Source of the DNA: JAJISG01 sp964347345 | Lineage (GTDB): Archaea; Thermoplasmatota; Thermoplasmata; RBG-16-68-12; JAJISG01 | Assembly (NCBI GenBank): GCA_964347345.1 | Contig: CAYFYB010000003.1 | Location: 39,914-103,913 of the forward strand | Direction: 5' to 3' | Length of the DNA stretch: 64,000 nt | Shown: piece after piece, positions 41,373 through 50,509 of the stretch | Position numbering within the stretch: position 1 is the stretch's first letter | How the letters are laid out: each line of letters opens with the position of its first letter | The notes under the pieces: model-generated | The model's database searches: none | What the model was told of the DNA's origin: nothing | The model's input: the letters and a program-made list of their open reading frames with translations, nothing else | Position numbers and translations under genes: made by a program

Positions 41373-42488
41373 CTATTCCACGCTCTCCCACCGATCCTTC
41401 ACCTTGGCCATGAGCTGGGGCATCGTGGTGTACTCCATCTCATCCATGGGAAGGCGGTGGGGCTCGAAGGGACCATGCCTTCGAATGTAATCGGCGATCT
41501 CAGCGGCCTGCCTGCGTACGGAGTCGAAGGCGGGGTCGTCGAAGAGGTCCACAGGGCCCACGAGCTTCCCGTCCGAAACCTGGAAGCCGAGGCCGAAGAC
41601 CCTCGGGGGACCGTCGAAGCGGCTGACGCGGTTGTTCTCCATGGAGACCGGGAGCAGGGGGCCACTGTGGCTTCCCCGGTTCCAGCCGGCCGCAAGGAAG
41701 GGCCATGACCAGGCCTCCAGGACCTCCCCCATGGCCGGCAGCCCTGACTGGGTGCGAACCAGGGCCACGGGGTCATCCTTCCCCACGTACTGACCGGCAA
41801 TCTGCGACAGCTTGTCGGTGCTGACGCAGGCCACAGCTTCGTCCTCCGGCACCTTACCACTACGGGCATAGACCCTCTTGATGACGTACTGCCCCTTGGT
41901 CCCTATGAAGGCAAGGAGGTCGTAGAGTTCCTCAGGGCAGTCGAAGAAGACCCGTCGGTGGGCCTTGATGTCCCAGACCTCGAAGCGGAACCCCTCATGC
42001 ATGGCGGTGTCGATGACCAGGCCCGCGGAGCAGAACGGGTCAGCGAACATGCGGTAGACGGGGAGGTTGAATGTACCTGGCTCCGTCTTGTCCATCATGA
42101 AGACGGCCACCGGTTCGGAGGGCCTCTCCTTGAATTCGATCTCTGCGCTACCGGGGCCAAGCCCCCGGACGTTCCCCGCGAAGGCGTCCACCAGCAGGTC
42201 CTGACCCGCACCGTAGAGGTGGAGGGCCTTGGCCTCCTTGGCAGCCTTCTGGAAGGTGAGCCACGCCAGCTCGTGGATCTTGGCGCTGTCGACCCCGAGG
42301 CCGTGGGTCATGATCAGCTCCAGGTCATCGCCGCAGTGGGTGACGTAGAAGTCCCCCAGGGTGCCCATGGACTTCGACTCCTCCAAAGATTCCCTGGCAA
42401 GCTCTTCTAGGCGTGGGTGGACGACCTGATGGCCAGCAATGCTCCCTACATCCGCCTTGATGATGGATAGAGTGGTCTTTTGGGGCAT
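41373..42488 (-). CDS. fbp: Fructose-1,6-bisphosphate aldolase/phosphatase
   Basis: The bifunctional gluconeogenic enzyme (type V FBPase) that condenses triose phosphates and dephosphorylates the product. Motifs: TLSIIKADVGSIAGH, GDFYVTHCGDDLELIMTH, TFQKAAKEAKALHLYGAGQDLL, FMMDKTEPGTFNLPVYRMFADPF and RFDGPPRVFGLGFQV. Length 371 is normal. Its presence points to a gluconeogenic, probably heterotrophic or mixotrophic, lifestyle. Confidence 0.95.
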   Translation of the reverse strand: MPQKTTLSIIKADVGSIAGHQVVHPRLEELARESLEESKSMGTLGDFYVTHCGDDLELIMTHGLGVDSAKIHELAWLTFQKAAKEAKALHLYGAGQDLLVDAFAGNVRGLGPGSAEIEFKERPSEPVAVFMMDKTEPGTFNLPVYRMFADPFCSAGLVIDTAMHEGFRFEVWDIKAHRRVFFDCPEELYDLLAFIGTKGQYVIKRVYARSGKVPEDEAVACVSTDKLSQIAGQYVGKDDPVALVRTQSGLPAMGEVLEAWSWPFLAAGWNRGSHSGPLLPVSMENNRVSRFDGPPRVFGLGFQVSDGKLVGPVDLFDDPAFDSVRRQAAEIADYIRRHGPFEPHRLPMDEMEYTTMPQLMAKVKDRWESVE

Positions 42489-42543
42489 GGTATCAGCAGA
42501 GAGTGTTATTCAGCTGGCCGTTAATAAGGCTATTGAGAATTCT

Positions 42544-43251
42544 CTAGGGCAGGAGCTCCGTGGTCCTTCCAAAGTCCAGCACGCCCAGCTTTTCGTCCAG
42601 ACCATACAGTCTGGCGTTCTCCACGATCGCCTTGTCCAGAAGGGGAGACAGGTAGGGGCCTCTGAGTATGTCAGAGCCAAAGGCCAGGGGGCTGAAGGCG
42701 GGGAGGACGACGTGCTCGCCGGAGACAACGAAGCACGGCAGGCTGACGGAAGCCCCGATCTCGTCCCGGAGCCGCATGGAAGGGTGTTCGTGGCCCATGA
42801 TGAGGGGGCCCTCAGCTCTCGTTGACTCGTGACCGTGAACGATGGTGAACGGGCCGAGCCGGTGAGAAGAGTGGAGGTCCAAGCCCTTGCGGTTGAGGAT
42901 GGTTTTCAGGAAGTTGTCGTGGTTGCCCCGGACCATCACCACCTCCACCCGCCCCTCCAGGAAGTCCAGCACGTCGAGGACCTCGTTCCACTCTTCCCTC
43001 AAATTCCTCGAGAACTCGTGCTTGAAGTCGCCGTTCACCACCAGGGAGTCGGGGCTGTAGCGGTCCAGCAGGTGTCCGAGCCGCTCCACCATGTGCCTCT
43101 TCTGGAAGCGGGGAAGGGAGACGCCCTGTTCCCTCAGCGCTCCTTCGTATCCCAAGTGGAGGTCCGCCACCACCAGGGCTCTTGAGTCCTCCAGGTAGAG
43201 GGCGTAGTCCTTGGAGGCGTAGACGCCGGGCAGCACCTTGACCTCGTCCAC
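42544..43251 (-). CDS. ICC-like metallophosphoesterase (COG1407)
   Basis: A 235-residue calcineurin-like phosphoesterase of the archaeal COG1407 group: VVADLHLGYEGALREQG, VNGDFKHEFS, VRGNHDNFL and HGHES with a further GHEHPS. All metal ligands are present. The target is unknown; homologues often sit next to DNA helicase or repair genes. A 30-base gap separates it from the PRC-barrel-like gene. Confidence 0.88.
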   Translation of the reverse strand: MDEVKVLPGVYASKDYALYLEDSRALVVADLHLGYEGALREQGVSLPRFQKRHMVERLGHLLDRYSPDSLVVNGDFKHEFSRNLREEWNEVLDVLDFLEGRVEVVMVRGNHDNFLKTILNRKGLDLHSSHRLGPFTIVHGHESTRAEGPLIMGHEHPSMRLRDEIGASVSLPCFVVSGEHVVLPAFSPLAFGSDILRGPYLSPLLDKAIVENARLYGLDEKLGVLDFGRTTELLP

Positions 43252-43281
43252 ATTTCTAGATGGTCTCGCAGGGTTAAATCC

Positions 43282-43851
43282 CTAGTCCCTCAGCCTCTCC
43301 TTCACCACGTACTCCCTGAATCCCTCAGGATCCAGGGAGAGGAGGATGTGGTCTCTTATGGCCTCCACCTGCTTCACGGGTACCTTGGCCTTGGAGGTCC
43401 CAAAGATGGTCAGGGGGAAGCCCATGTCGTCTGACGCCTTCTTACGCACCTCCACAATCAGGTCCGACACCCTCCAGTGGGCCCGGTCCAGGACCATGTC
43501 CTCCAGGTCCCCGAAGTAGTAGCTATGATCCCCCAGGACCTTCCGTCCGAGGAGTTTGGGTCCCTCCATTCCCACACCCCTCTCTTGGAAACAGTCCGGC
43601 ATCTCCTCAAGTCGCTTCTTTAGCACGATGTTGTCGCTCAGGGCGGCGACCTCTGAAGGCTCCAAGAAGGTCTTTGAGGACCCGAAGAGGGGCTTGTGTA
43701 TGGCGAACTCCTTTGCCACCTCCCTCTCGAGAGCCACCGAGAAGAGGGGTATGCTCCAGTCTTCGTCGACGATGACGGAGGCCAGTTTTCCCAGGAAGCG
43801 GCCGTCACTGGTGAGGAAGGTCTTGTTTAGGACCTGCCGACATGTCAGCAT
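43282..43851 (-). CDS. PRC-barrel-like protein
   Basis: A 189-residue soluble protein that starts with a PRC-barrel pattern (LNKTFLTSDGRFLGKLASVIVDEDW) and has a second, weaker copy (LLGRKVLGDHSYYFGDLEDMVLDRAHWRVSDLIVEV). PRC barrels occur in RimM and in many small archaeal proteins, often in RNA or division functions. The domain call is by pattern only. Divergent from the metallophosphoesterase at 43916. Confidence 0.6.
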   Translation of the reverse strand: MLTCRQVLNKTFLTSDGRFLGKLASVIVDEDWSIPLFSVALEREVAKEFAIHKPLFGSSKTFLEPSEVAALSDNIVLKKRLEEMPDCFQERGVGMEGPKLLGRKVLGDHSYYFGDLEDMVLDRAHWRVSDLIVEVRKKASDDMGFPLTIFGTSKAKVPVKQVEAIRDHILLSLDPEGFREYVVKERLRD

Positions 43852-43915
43852 TCAGCTTAAGACGGGTGCTGAACATATAAATGCTTGCGACCATGGTCCT
43901 GAACGGGGTATCATC

Positions 43916-44590
43916 CTGCTGGCGATCATATCCGACATCCACGCCAACTTGCCGGCTCTAGAGGTGGTCCTTGAAGCCGTGGAGGCCTCGGGGTCGGAGG
44001 CGGTCGTCCACGCTGGGGACGTGGTGGGCTACAATTCCTTCCCCAACGAGGTCATCGGGCTCTTGAAGTCCAGGCGTATACGGTCCATCCGGGGGAACCA
44101 CGACAGGGCGGTGGTCAGCGGGAACACGTCGTGGTTCAACCCCTACGCCGCCCGGGCGGTGGAGTGGACCAGAGAGCAGCTGACGGAAACGTCCCTGGAA
44201 TACCTGAGGTCCCTCCCACCTCACTTAGTCATGGAGACAGGGGAGGCCACCATCAGGATCGTCCACGGTAGCCCCCGGGATGAGGATGAGTATGTGTTCC
44301 CTCAGCAGGCCAGCCCGCTGCTCCTGGACGAGGGGGAGTGCGACGTGTTGGTAATGGGCCATACCCACGTGCCCTTTGTCCTCAGGACAGCCAGAGGACT
44401 CGTGGTGAACGCGGGGAGCGTAGGGCAGCCCAGAGACGGAGACCCCAGGGCCGCCTGGGTGCTTCTGGACCCGGAGGAGCCTTGGGCGGAGGTCCAGAGA
44501 GTCACGTACGACGTGACCTCCGTGTACGATGAGGTCCTGAGGGTGGGACTGCCAGAGATGCTAGCCGATCGCCTCCTCGTGGGCCGCTAG
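43916..44590 (+). CDS. YfcE/MJ0936-like metallophosphoesterase
   Basis: A calcineurin-like fold: AIISDIHANLPALEVVL, HAGDVVGYNSFPNEVI, IRGNHDRAVV, VHGSPRDEDEY and VMGHTHVPFV. No ATG, GTG or TTG is in frame between the promoter (acatataaat, 43873-43882) and the first conserved residue. The first usable codons are CTG at 43916 and 43919, behind GGGGT, giving the expected MLAIISDIHANL start. A longer frame back to 43556 is antisense to the neighbouring gene and is rejected. Confidence 0.85.
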   Translation: MLAIISDIHANLPALEVVLEAVEASGSEAVVHAGDVVGYNSFPNEVIGLLKSRRIRSIRGNHDRAVVSGNTSWFNPYAARAVEWTREQLTETSLEYLRSLPPHLVMETGEATIRIVHGSPRDEDEYVFPQQASPLLLDEGECDVLVMGHTHVPFVLRTARGLVVNAGSVGQPRDGDPRAAWVLLDPEEPWAEVQRVTYDVTSVYDEVLRVGLPEMLADRLLVGR

Positions 44591-44640
44591 CGAGGGCCTG
44601 TCGGATTAATGATTTAACCCTCGTCTTGATTAGAGGTCTG

Positions 44641-44714
44641 GGGCCGATAGATCAGCCTGGAAGATCGCATGCTTTGCAAGCATGAGGTCGCGGGTTCGAA
44701 TCCCGCTCGGTCCA
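44641..44714 (+). tRNA. tRNA-Ala (anticodon TGC)
   Basis: Acceptor GGGCCGA pairs with TCGGTCC (one G-T), discriminator A at 44714. The anticodon stem GCATGC/GCATG holds TTTGCAA (anticodon TGC). The T arm is GCGGG-TTCGAAT-CCCGC. 74 bases, no intron, no encoded CCA. A TATA-like gatttaacc lies about 25 bases upstream. Confidence 0.96.
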
Positions 44715-44877
44715 TTGAGGACGAGTTGAGGGATGAGAAGCCAAGTCCTACTGGAGTGGCGAGCCTAGAAGATTGGGAGCTCTACTTGACGCCTCAGGCG
44801 TCCCCTTCGGAGATTGCGGCTGTCAGAAACTACCCATGCGCAATAAGGACGCCGGCTCCGGCCTAACTATCTTTACA

Positions 44878-44887
44878 AAAGGTTTAA
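44878..44887 (+). promoter_or_regulatory. TATA-like box of the mmsA operon
   Basis: aaaggtttaa lies about 40 bases before the mmsA ATG, which itself follows a GGAGGGG-containing leader. The stretch 44715-44877 has no supported gene. Confidence 0.45.
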
Positions 44888-44922
44888 GGAGCCTGGAGGG
44901 GCATTGCCGGTAGGGTGCCGGC

Positions 44923-46431
44923 ATGGCAATATTGGAGGAGCCGATAAGAGAAGTCCTGACGCTGAAAAACTACATCGGAGGAGAGTGGGTTGACTCGGAA
45001 GGGGAGCTCGTAGACGTCGTCAACCCTGCAAACTGCAAGACGATCGCGAAGGTCCCCATCTCCACAAAGGAGGAGATCGATGCCGCGGTCGAGGCGGCCC
45101 AGGAGGCTTTCCCGGATTGGAGGAGGACGCCTCCACTTGCAAGGGCAAGGGCCATTTTCAGGCTGAAGGAACTTCTGGAGGAGAACTTCGAGGAGCTGAG
45201 CAGGGTCCAGACCATGGAGCACGGAAAGACTATCGATGAATCCCGTGGGGAAACGAGGAGAGGGATTGAGAATGTGGAGGTCGCCACAGGAATTCCTTCT
45301 CTCATGATGGGCTACAACCTGGAGGACGTGGCCTCGGGCATCGATGAGTACGTGATCAGGCAACCTCTAGGCGTCTTCGGCCTCGTTTGCCCCTTCAACT
45401 TCCCCTTCATGGTACCCCTCTGGTTCGCGCCCTACGCCGTCGCTGCCGGGAACTGTGTAGTCATGAAGCCCTCCAGCGAGGACCCCATCAGCCAGATCAA
45501 GGTAGCGGAGCTTCTGGAGGAGGCGGGCATTCCGCCCGGTGTGTGGAACATAGTGAACGGTGGGCGGACGGTGGTCTCCGGTATGCTGGACCACCCTGGC
45601 ATCGAGGGAATCTGCTTCGTCGGCTCCACCCCCGTCGGCAGGGATGTCATCTACAAGCGTTGTGGTGAGACGGGGAAGCGAGTCATCGCCATGACCGGGG
45701 CCAAGAACTTCATGCTGGTCATGCCCGACGCCGACCTGGAGAGCACAATAGCTTCCTGCATGACCTCCTTCTACGGCAATACGGGACAGCGATGTCTCTC
45801 CGGTGCCAACCTGGTCATTGTCGGGGAGGGCCTGGGTGAGAGCGAATACAACCGATTCTACACAAAGGTGATGGACGCCTTCGTGGATGCCGCGGTCAGG
45901 ATCAAGGTGGGCTACGGCCTCGACGAGTCCGTCCAGATGGGCCCTTTGAGAGATGCTGGCAAGAAGAAGAAGGTAGTGGGCTACATAGAGAAGGGCCTGG
46001 AGGAGGGCGCAAAGCTCACCCTGGACGGTAGGAAGCTGAACGTCGCCGGTGGCTGGCCAGAGACCTGCTACCTGAACCCCACCGTCTTCGAGGAGGTCGC
46101 TCCCGACATGACCATCGGCCGGGAGGAGATCTTTGGACCCGTGGCCAGTGTCATGCGGGCCAGGAGCTTCGATGAAGCTCTGGAGATGGTCCACTCCAAC
46201 CCTTACGGCAACTCCGCCGCCATATACACGTCCAGCGGAAAGTGGGCGAGGGAGTTTCAATACCAGGTGCAGGCGGGCAATGTGGGCATCAACATCGGCA
46301 TCGTGGCCCCCATGGCTTTCTTCCCCTTTGGTGGGATGAAGGACTCCTTCTTCGGCACCCTCCATGGGCAGGGCCAAGAGGTGATCCGCTTCTTCACCGA
46401 GAGCAAGGTCGTCATCCAAAGGTGGTTCTAG
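44923..46431 (+). CDS. mmsA: Methylmalonate-semialdehyde dehydrogenase-type aldehyde dehydrogenase
   Basis: A 502-residue CoA-acylating aldehyde dehydrogenase of the MmsA group: NYIGGEWVDSEGELVDVVNPA, GVFGLVCPFNFPFMVPLWF, the NAD loop GSTPVGRDVI, catalytic NTGQRCLSGANLVIV and the MmsA-type end FPFGGMKDSFFGTLHGQGQE and FFTESKVVIQRW. MmsA converts (methyl)malonate semialdehyde to propionyl- or acetyl-CoA in valine, inositol or beta-alanine breakdown. The Glu general base of ordinary ALDHs is absent at the TGAKN position, as in MmsA. Confidence 0.9.
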   Translation: MAILEEPIREVLTLKNYIGGEWVDSEGELVDVVNPANCKTIAKVPISTKEEIDAAVEAAQEAFPDWRRTPPLARARAIFRLKELLEENFEELSRVQTMEHGKTIDESRGETRRGIENVEVATGIPSLMMGYNLEDVASGIDEYVIRQPLGVFGLVCPFNFPFMVPLWFAPYAVAAGNCVVMKPSSEDPISQIKVAELLEEAGIPPGVWNIVNGGRTVVSGMLDHPGIEGICFVGSTPVGRDVIYKRCGETGKRVIAMTGAKNFMLVMPDADLESTIASCMTSFYGNTGQRCLSGANLVIVGEGLGESEYNRFYTKVMDAFVDAAVRIKVGYGLDESVQMGPLRDAGKKKKVVGYIEKGLEEGAKLTLDGRKLNVAGGWPETCYLNPTVFEEVAPDMTIGREEIFGPVASVMRARSFDEALEMVHSNPYGNSAAIYTSSGKWAREFQYQVQAGNVGINIGIVAPMAFFPFGGMKDSFFGTLHGQGQEVIRFFTESKVVIQRWF

Positions 46432-46432
46432 C

Positions 46433-46879
46433 ATGGGAGAGCCCGTGACGGCCTCCGCCATCATCAGCTTCTCTCAGAGGCTGGAGGACTCCTCCTCGGT
46501 GTTCTACCGGAAGCTGGCAGAGCTGTTTCCCGACAGGAAGGATCTATTCCTCTCCTTCGCGGAGGAGAGTGCGAAGCTCAAGGTGCATGTCCTGAGGACG
46601 TACCAAGAGACGATTTCCGACGCCCTCGAAGCGGGTTTCTCTTTCAAGGGCCTGGACCTGAGTGAATACGAGGTGGATACGACCTTGCCAGAAGGTATGG
46701 GGTTTGCGGGGGCCCTTAAGATGGCGGTGCGGCTGGAGGAGAGAGCATCAGAGTTCTACATGGAGGTGGCCGACCTTTCAAAGTCGCTCCTTGCTACGAT
46801 ACCGAGAGCCTTCAACAGGGTGGGAGAGAGGAGGAGCAGCAGAAAGCTCGTTCTCTCGGCCTTACTGGAGAAACCATAG
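46433..46879 (+). CDS. Ferritin-like (rubrerythrin-type) helical protein
   Basis: A 148-residue four-helix-type protein: ISFSQRLEDSSSVFYRKLAELF and MAVRLEERASEFYMEVADLSKSL resemble rubrerythrin helices with ExxxxFY patterns, although clear ExxH metal motifs are not all visible. It begins two bases after the mmsA stop, so it is in that operon. The last residues (ERRSSRKLVLSALLEKP) are followed in another frame by more helix-like sequence (AHHVDLMEWHL), so the C-terminus may be clipped by a shift. Confidence 0.65.
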   Translation: MGEPVTASAIISFSQRLEDSSSVFYRKLAELFPDRKDLFLSFAEESAKLKVHVLRTYQETISDALEAGFSFKGLDLSEYEVDTTLPEGMGFAGALKMAVRLEERASEFYMEVADLSKSLLATIPRAFNRVGERRSSRKLVLSALLEKP

Positions 46880-47014
46880 GTGGACTGACTGCTGGCCCAT
46901 CACGTGGACCTCATGGAGTGGCATCTCAACGGATGACTCAGATCAGACCGGACTTTGGTAGAGATAGGGGTCTCCAAAAGGTACATAATGTGAGAGGAAC
47001 TCCTCGTTGACACC

Positions 47015-47953
47015 ATGAGTAATGATTTGGCCATTGAAGCGAAAGGCCTGGTGAAGGTCTACGGTGAGCTCAGGGCCGTGGACGGAATAGACCTTGCAAT
47101 ACCTCAGGGCACCGTCTTCGCCCTCCTGGGCCCTAACGGTGCAGGGAAGACGACGACCGTTGAGATATTGGAAGGACTTCGCCGCCTCACTTCTGGAAAT
47201 GCAAGGGTCCTGGGTCAGGACATCACCCGGTCCTACGAGAGTATAAGGCAGGTCGTTGGCATTCTGCCTCAGGATTTCGAGCCCTTCGACCGCCTGACGC
47301 CTCGGGAACACCTTCGCTACTTCGCCCGGTTGTTTGGGAAGTCCCCCGAGAAGGAGGAGATCGCTCGTATCCTGCTCATGGTGGGACTCATGGACAGGGC
47401 AGACGTGCAGGCCCGCAAGCTATCGGGAGGGGAGAAGCGGAAGCTGGGCATCGCCATGGCCCTGATAGGCGACCCCCGTCTGGTCTTCCTTGACGAGCCT
47501 ACTACAGGGCTAGACCCGGCCTCAAGGCGCGAGCTGTGGGGAGCCGTGCGCGGGTTACGCAAAGGCGGACGGACTGTGGTACTGACGACTCACTACATAG
47601 AGGAAGCTGAGACCCTGGCCGACGACGTCGCCATAATGGTAAAGGGACAAATTGTCGCCCAGGGCTCACCAGAGACCCTCTTGACAACGTACACAGATAG
47701 CAGAGAGGTCCGCCTGGTGGGGGCAGGACCAGATGGCATGGAAAAGCTGGCAAACGAGAAATTGGAAGTCAAGCTCGTTGGCAAGGATCTTGTCGTTAAG
47801 GTCAGGGCCGATTCGAGTTTGGGCGAACTCTTCAAGAATGTCTACCAGTCCGGGGTGGTCTTTCAGGACGTGGTCACGATGAGACCCAGCCTGGAAGATG
47901 TCTTCTTGAGCATCGTGGGGGCGCGTCTAGAGGAGGGGGTGTTGAAGCGATGA
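47015..47953 (+). CDS. ABC transporter ATP-binding protein
   Basis: A 312-residue ABC-2 type ATPase: Walker A GPNGAGKTTT (near 43-52), signature LSGGEKRKLG, Walker B LVFLDEPTTGLDP and switch His in LTTHYIEEAE. The C-terminal ~80 residues form the extra domain seen in multidrug/NatA-type exporters. It overlaps its permease by four bases (ATGA). Substrate unknown. Confidence 0.93.
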   Translation: MSNDLAIEAKGLVKVYGELRAVDGIDLAIPQGTVFALLGPNGAGKTTTVEILEGLRRLTSGNARVLGQDITRSYESIRQVVGILPQDFEPFDRLTPREHLRYFARLFGKSPEKEEIARILLMVGLMDRADVQARKLSGGEKRKLGIAMALIGDPRLVFLDEPTTGLDPASRRELWGAVRGLRKGGRTVVLTTHYIEEAETLADDVAIMVKGQIVAQGSPETLLTTYTDSREVRLVGAGPDGMEKLANEKLEVKLVGKDLVVKVRADSSLGELFKNVYQSGVVFQDVVTMRPSLEDVFLSIVGARLEEGVLKR

Positions 47954-49047
47954 GGAGGATGTTTGCCGATCTTGTTGCCTGGGGAAAACAGTATCTTCGC
48001 ACGCCAACTGCGAGCTTCTTCACCCTGGTCTTTCCAGTGCTACTCATCCTGGTCTTTGGCGGGGTCTTCGGAGCTCCCCAGGAGATAAACATACAGCTAC
48101 ACATACAAGATCTGGACAACTCCACGATGAGCAAAGGTGTCGTGGCGGCGCTCAACGGGACGGAGGTCATAACGGTAGTCGCGGTCTCTGAGGAGCAGGA
48201 CCTGGAGACTTATGTCCGGGATCAGTCAATCCCAGTGGCTCTTCGGATTCCTCAAGGACTTCAGGATGAGATACTGAGCGCGGTCAACGGCAGTGCCGAG
48301 GCACATCCAACGGTCGAGCTCCTCGGAGACACTTCGAGTTCAACCTTCCAGACGGTCCAGGGCGTCGTGCAGGGGATTGTCACGGGATTCGTCTTCGAAC
48401 TCTACGGTGTCACACCCGTCCTCGTGGAGACCAGGGGCATAACCCAACAGGCCTCCTCCTACCTGGACTTCTTCCTCCCCGGAGTCATCGGCATAACCAT
48501 TCTTACCTCCATCTTCTTCGCTTCGAGCACATCGGCGGAGTATCGAGAGAGGCACTACTTCAAGCTCCTTGCGACGACACCCCTCCGCAAGGGTGAGTTC
48601 CTTCTGTCGCGGACGTTGTGGATGATCGGCCTCGTCTTCATCTCGACTTTCCTTATGATCTTAGTCGCTCGTTTGGTGTTCAATGCGGTCTACGCTCTGA
48701 ACCCCATCGCTATAGCCTTAATCGTGGCAGGCACGGTTCTCATGATGTCCATCGGGATGGCCGTAGGCAGCTTTGCAAAAACCGTGGAGGGTGCCAGCGC
48801 TGTAGCGAACGTAATCTACTTTCCCATGATGTTCTTGACGGGTACCTTCTTTCCCGTTGAGATCATGCCTGGCTTCATTCAAGTGATTTCTCGAGGGCTT
48901 CCCCTGACCTACTTCAACGATGGGCTCCGAGACACATTGGTATTTGGCAACGTCCCAAGCGCTTTGACGAACCTTGGGATCGTCAGCATCCTCGCCGTAG
49001 TCATCTTCGTGCTCGCTGCTTGGTCCTTGAGTTGGAAGGCAGAGTAG
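47950..49047 (+). CDS. ABC-2 type transporter permease
   Basis: A 365-residue permease: one N-terminal helix (ASFFTLVFPVLLILVFGGVFG), a ~150-residue external domain with sequons (NST, NGT, NGS), then five helices including FFLPGVIGITILTSIFFAS and the ABC-2 motif YRERHYFKLLATTPLRKGEFLLSR. Together with the ATPase it forms an exporter of the drug/lipid/peptide kind. The external domain is typical of the ABC-2_3 subfamily. Confidence 0.9.
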   Translation: MRRMFADLVAWGKQYLRTPTASFFTLVFPVLLILVFGGVFGAPQEINIQLHIQDLDNSTMSKGVVAALNGTEVITVVAVSEEQDLETYVRDQSIPVALRIPQGLQDEILSAVNGSAEAHPTVELLGDTSSSTFQTVQGVVQGIVTGFVFELYGVTPVLVETRGITQQASSYLDFFLPGVIGITILTSIFFASSTSAEYRERHYFKLLATTPLRKGEFLLSRTLWMIGLVFISTFLMILVARLVFNAVYALNPIAIALIVAGTVLMMSIGMAVGSFAKTVEGASAVANVIYFPMMFLTGTFFPVEIMPGFIQVISRGLPLTYFNDGLRDTLVFGNVPSALTNLGIVSILAVVIFVLAAWSLSWKAE

Positions 49048-49172
49048 CCGGGAAGTCTGGGAAGCTCTGTCGTAATCGCGGTGTCTGGGCCTGGACTGGT
49101 TGGCGAGCCAGGGCACCAAGGGTTATATCCTCTGGTCATGGTTCCTATTTCAGGTCTCAGAGGAGGACCAAA

Positions 49173-49886
49173 ATGGAGTACAAAATCACTGGGGATAACC
49201 TACAGTTTGTCCACCTAGAGCTTTCACCCGCCGAGAAGGTATATGCGGAGGCGGGGGCCATGGCCTACATGACGGGGAATGTGGCGATGACAGCTAAGGC
49301 TCGGGGAGGCATCTGGAAGGGGATCAAGAGGAAGCTGGCCAAGGAGACCTTCTTCATGACGGAGTTCGTCGCCGAGGGCGGGCCCGGCGTAGTCGCCTTT
49401 GGCGGTAACGTACCCGGAAAGATCATGCCCTTGGACCTCCGAGGCGGCAGGAACTGGATCCTACAGAAGGACGCCTTCCTCTGCGCTGAAGACCCTGTGG
49501 ACATGGACATCGCCTTCCAGAAGCGGCTGGGAGCGGGCTTCTTCGGCGGGGAGGGTTTCATTCTGCAAAGGGTGTGGGGGAACGGGATTGTCTTCATTCA
49601 TGCCCCTGGGGATTTCGTGGAGATGGACCTGAAGCCTGAGCAGGTCATCAAGGTCAGCACTGGAAACGCGGTCGCGTGGGAGGAGTCCGTGAACTACGAC
49701 ATTCAGACGGTGGGGGGTATTAAGACCGCCCTCTTCGGCGGAGAGGGCCTCTTCGTGACAGTTCTAAGGGGCCCCGGCAAGGTCGTTTTGCAGTCCCTCA
49801 CCCTGCCACGTCTGGTGAGCGCCTTGACCCCTTACCTCCCAAGCCAGACCAGCGGTTCCAGAGGATTCAGCATCAAGGTGGGCTAG
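49173..49886 (+). CDS. AIM24/TIGR00266 family protein
   Basis: A 237-residue beta-rich protein of the AIM24-like family: YAEAGAMAYMTGNVAM, FFMTEFVAEGGPGVVAFGG, GKIMPLDL, FGGEGFILQRVWGNGIVFIHAPGDFVEMDL, AWEESVNYDIQTVGGIKTALFGGEGLF. Yeast AIM24 affects mitochondrial membrane organisation; the prokaryotic role is unknown. A perfect AGGAGG at 49161-49166 fixes ATG 49173. It is followed after three bases by a small membrane protein, which may localise it. Confidence 0.88.
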   Translation: MEYKITGDNLQFVHLELSPAEKVYAEAGAMAYMTGNVAMTAKARGGIWKGIKRKLAKETFFMTEFVAEGGPGVVAFGGNVPGKIMPLDLRGGRNWILQKDAFLCAEDPVDMDIAFQKRLGAGFFGGEGFILQRVWGNGIVFIHAPGDFVEMDLKPEQVIKVSTGNAVAWEESVNYDIQTVGGIKTALFGGEGLFVTVLRGPGKVVLQSLTLPRLVSALTPYLPSQTSGSRGFSIKVG

Positions 49887-49889
49887 CTC

Positions 49890-50141
49890 ATGGTTGTGAG
49901 ACAGGTCTTTGCAGTCCTCGTCACCATAGGGTTTGTGATAGCCCTCCTGTTCCTCCTCTTCGTGCTGGGCCTCCTCCTGCCAATCCTCGCCATTTTGGGC
50001 CTTGCCTTCTTCCTCCTGATCGTGGGTTTCATAGTGATCTTCGCTATCCTCTCAATCATCTTGGTCCCCTACTACTTCATCACCAAGAGGCCCAAGGTGG
50101 AGCCTGGTCGCTACGAGCTGGAGGAAATCAAGGAGAAGTAG
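49890..50141 (+). CDS. Small two-helix membrane protein
   Basis: An 83-residue protein that is nearly all hydrophobic (VFAVLVTIGFVIALLFLLFV and LLLPILAILGLAFFLLIVGF regions plus a third possible helix), ending in a short basic/acidic tail (KRPKVEPGRYELEEIKEK). Its ATG is four bases after the AIM24-like stop. No family name; probably a membrane partner of that protein. Confidence 0.7.
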   Translation: MVVRQVFAVLVTIGFVIALLFLLFVLGLLLPILAILGLAFFLLIVGFIVIFAILSIILVPYYFITKRPKVEPGRYELEEIKEK

Positions 50142-50161
50142 TGCCCTCGCCACTGGGAGAG

Positions 50162-50473
50162 CTAGCCCCTCAGCACGATCTCGATGTTGACGCCGTCGGG
50201 CACCTGAATCCTCATGAGCTGGCGAAGGGCCCTCTCGTCGGCATCCAGGTCTATAAGCCTCTTGTGGACCCGCATCTCCCACCGGTCCCAGGTCTCGGAA
50301 CCCTCCCCATCGGGGCTCTTCCTGACGGGGACAACGAGACGTCTGGTGGGCAAAGGGATAGGCCCCCTCATGCTCACGCCGGTCCTCTCGCTGATGGCCT
50401 TGATCTGTGAGCAGACCATGTCCACCTTCTGAGGATCGGTTCCGCTGAGGGAAATGCGGGCCTTCTGCGCCAT
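50162..50473 (-). CDS. rps10: Ribosomal protein uS10
   Basis: A 103-residue small-subunit protein: KARISLSGTDPQKVDMVCSQIKAI, GVSMRGPIPLPTRRLVVPVRKSP and WEMRVHKRLIDLDADERAL. Last gene of the archaeal str-type cluster uS12-uS7-EF2-EF1A-uS10, 36 bases after EF-1A. Confidence 0.97.
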   Translation of the reverse strand: MAQKARISLSGTDPQKVDMVCSQIKAISERTGVSMRGPIPLPTRRLVVPVRKSPDGEGSETWDRWEMRVHKRLIDLDADERALRQLMRIQVPDGVNIEIVLRG

Positions 50474-50509
50474 GTCTTCACCGAAGGAGTGAGGGGGAGG
50501 TAAAAAACC

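Noticed and set aside
44669..44866. 65-codon frame overlapping tRNA-Ala
   Set aside because: Its first half is the tRNA itself and the rest shows no protein-like pattern or ribosome-binding site.
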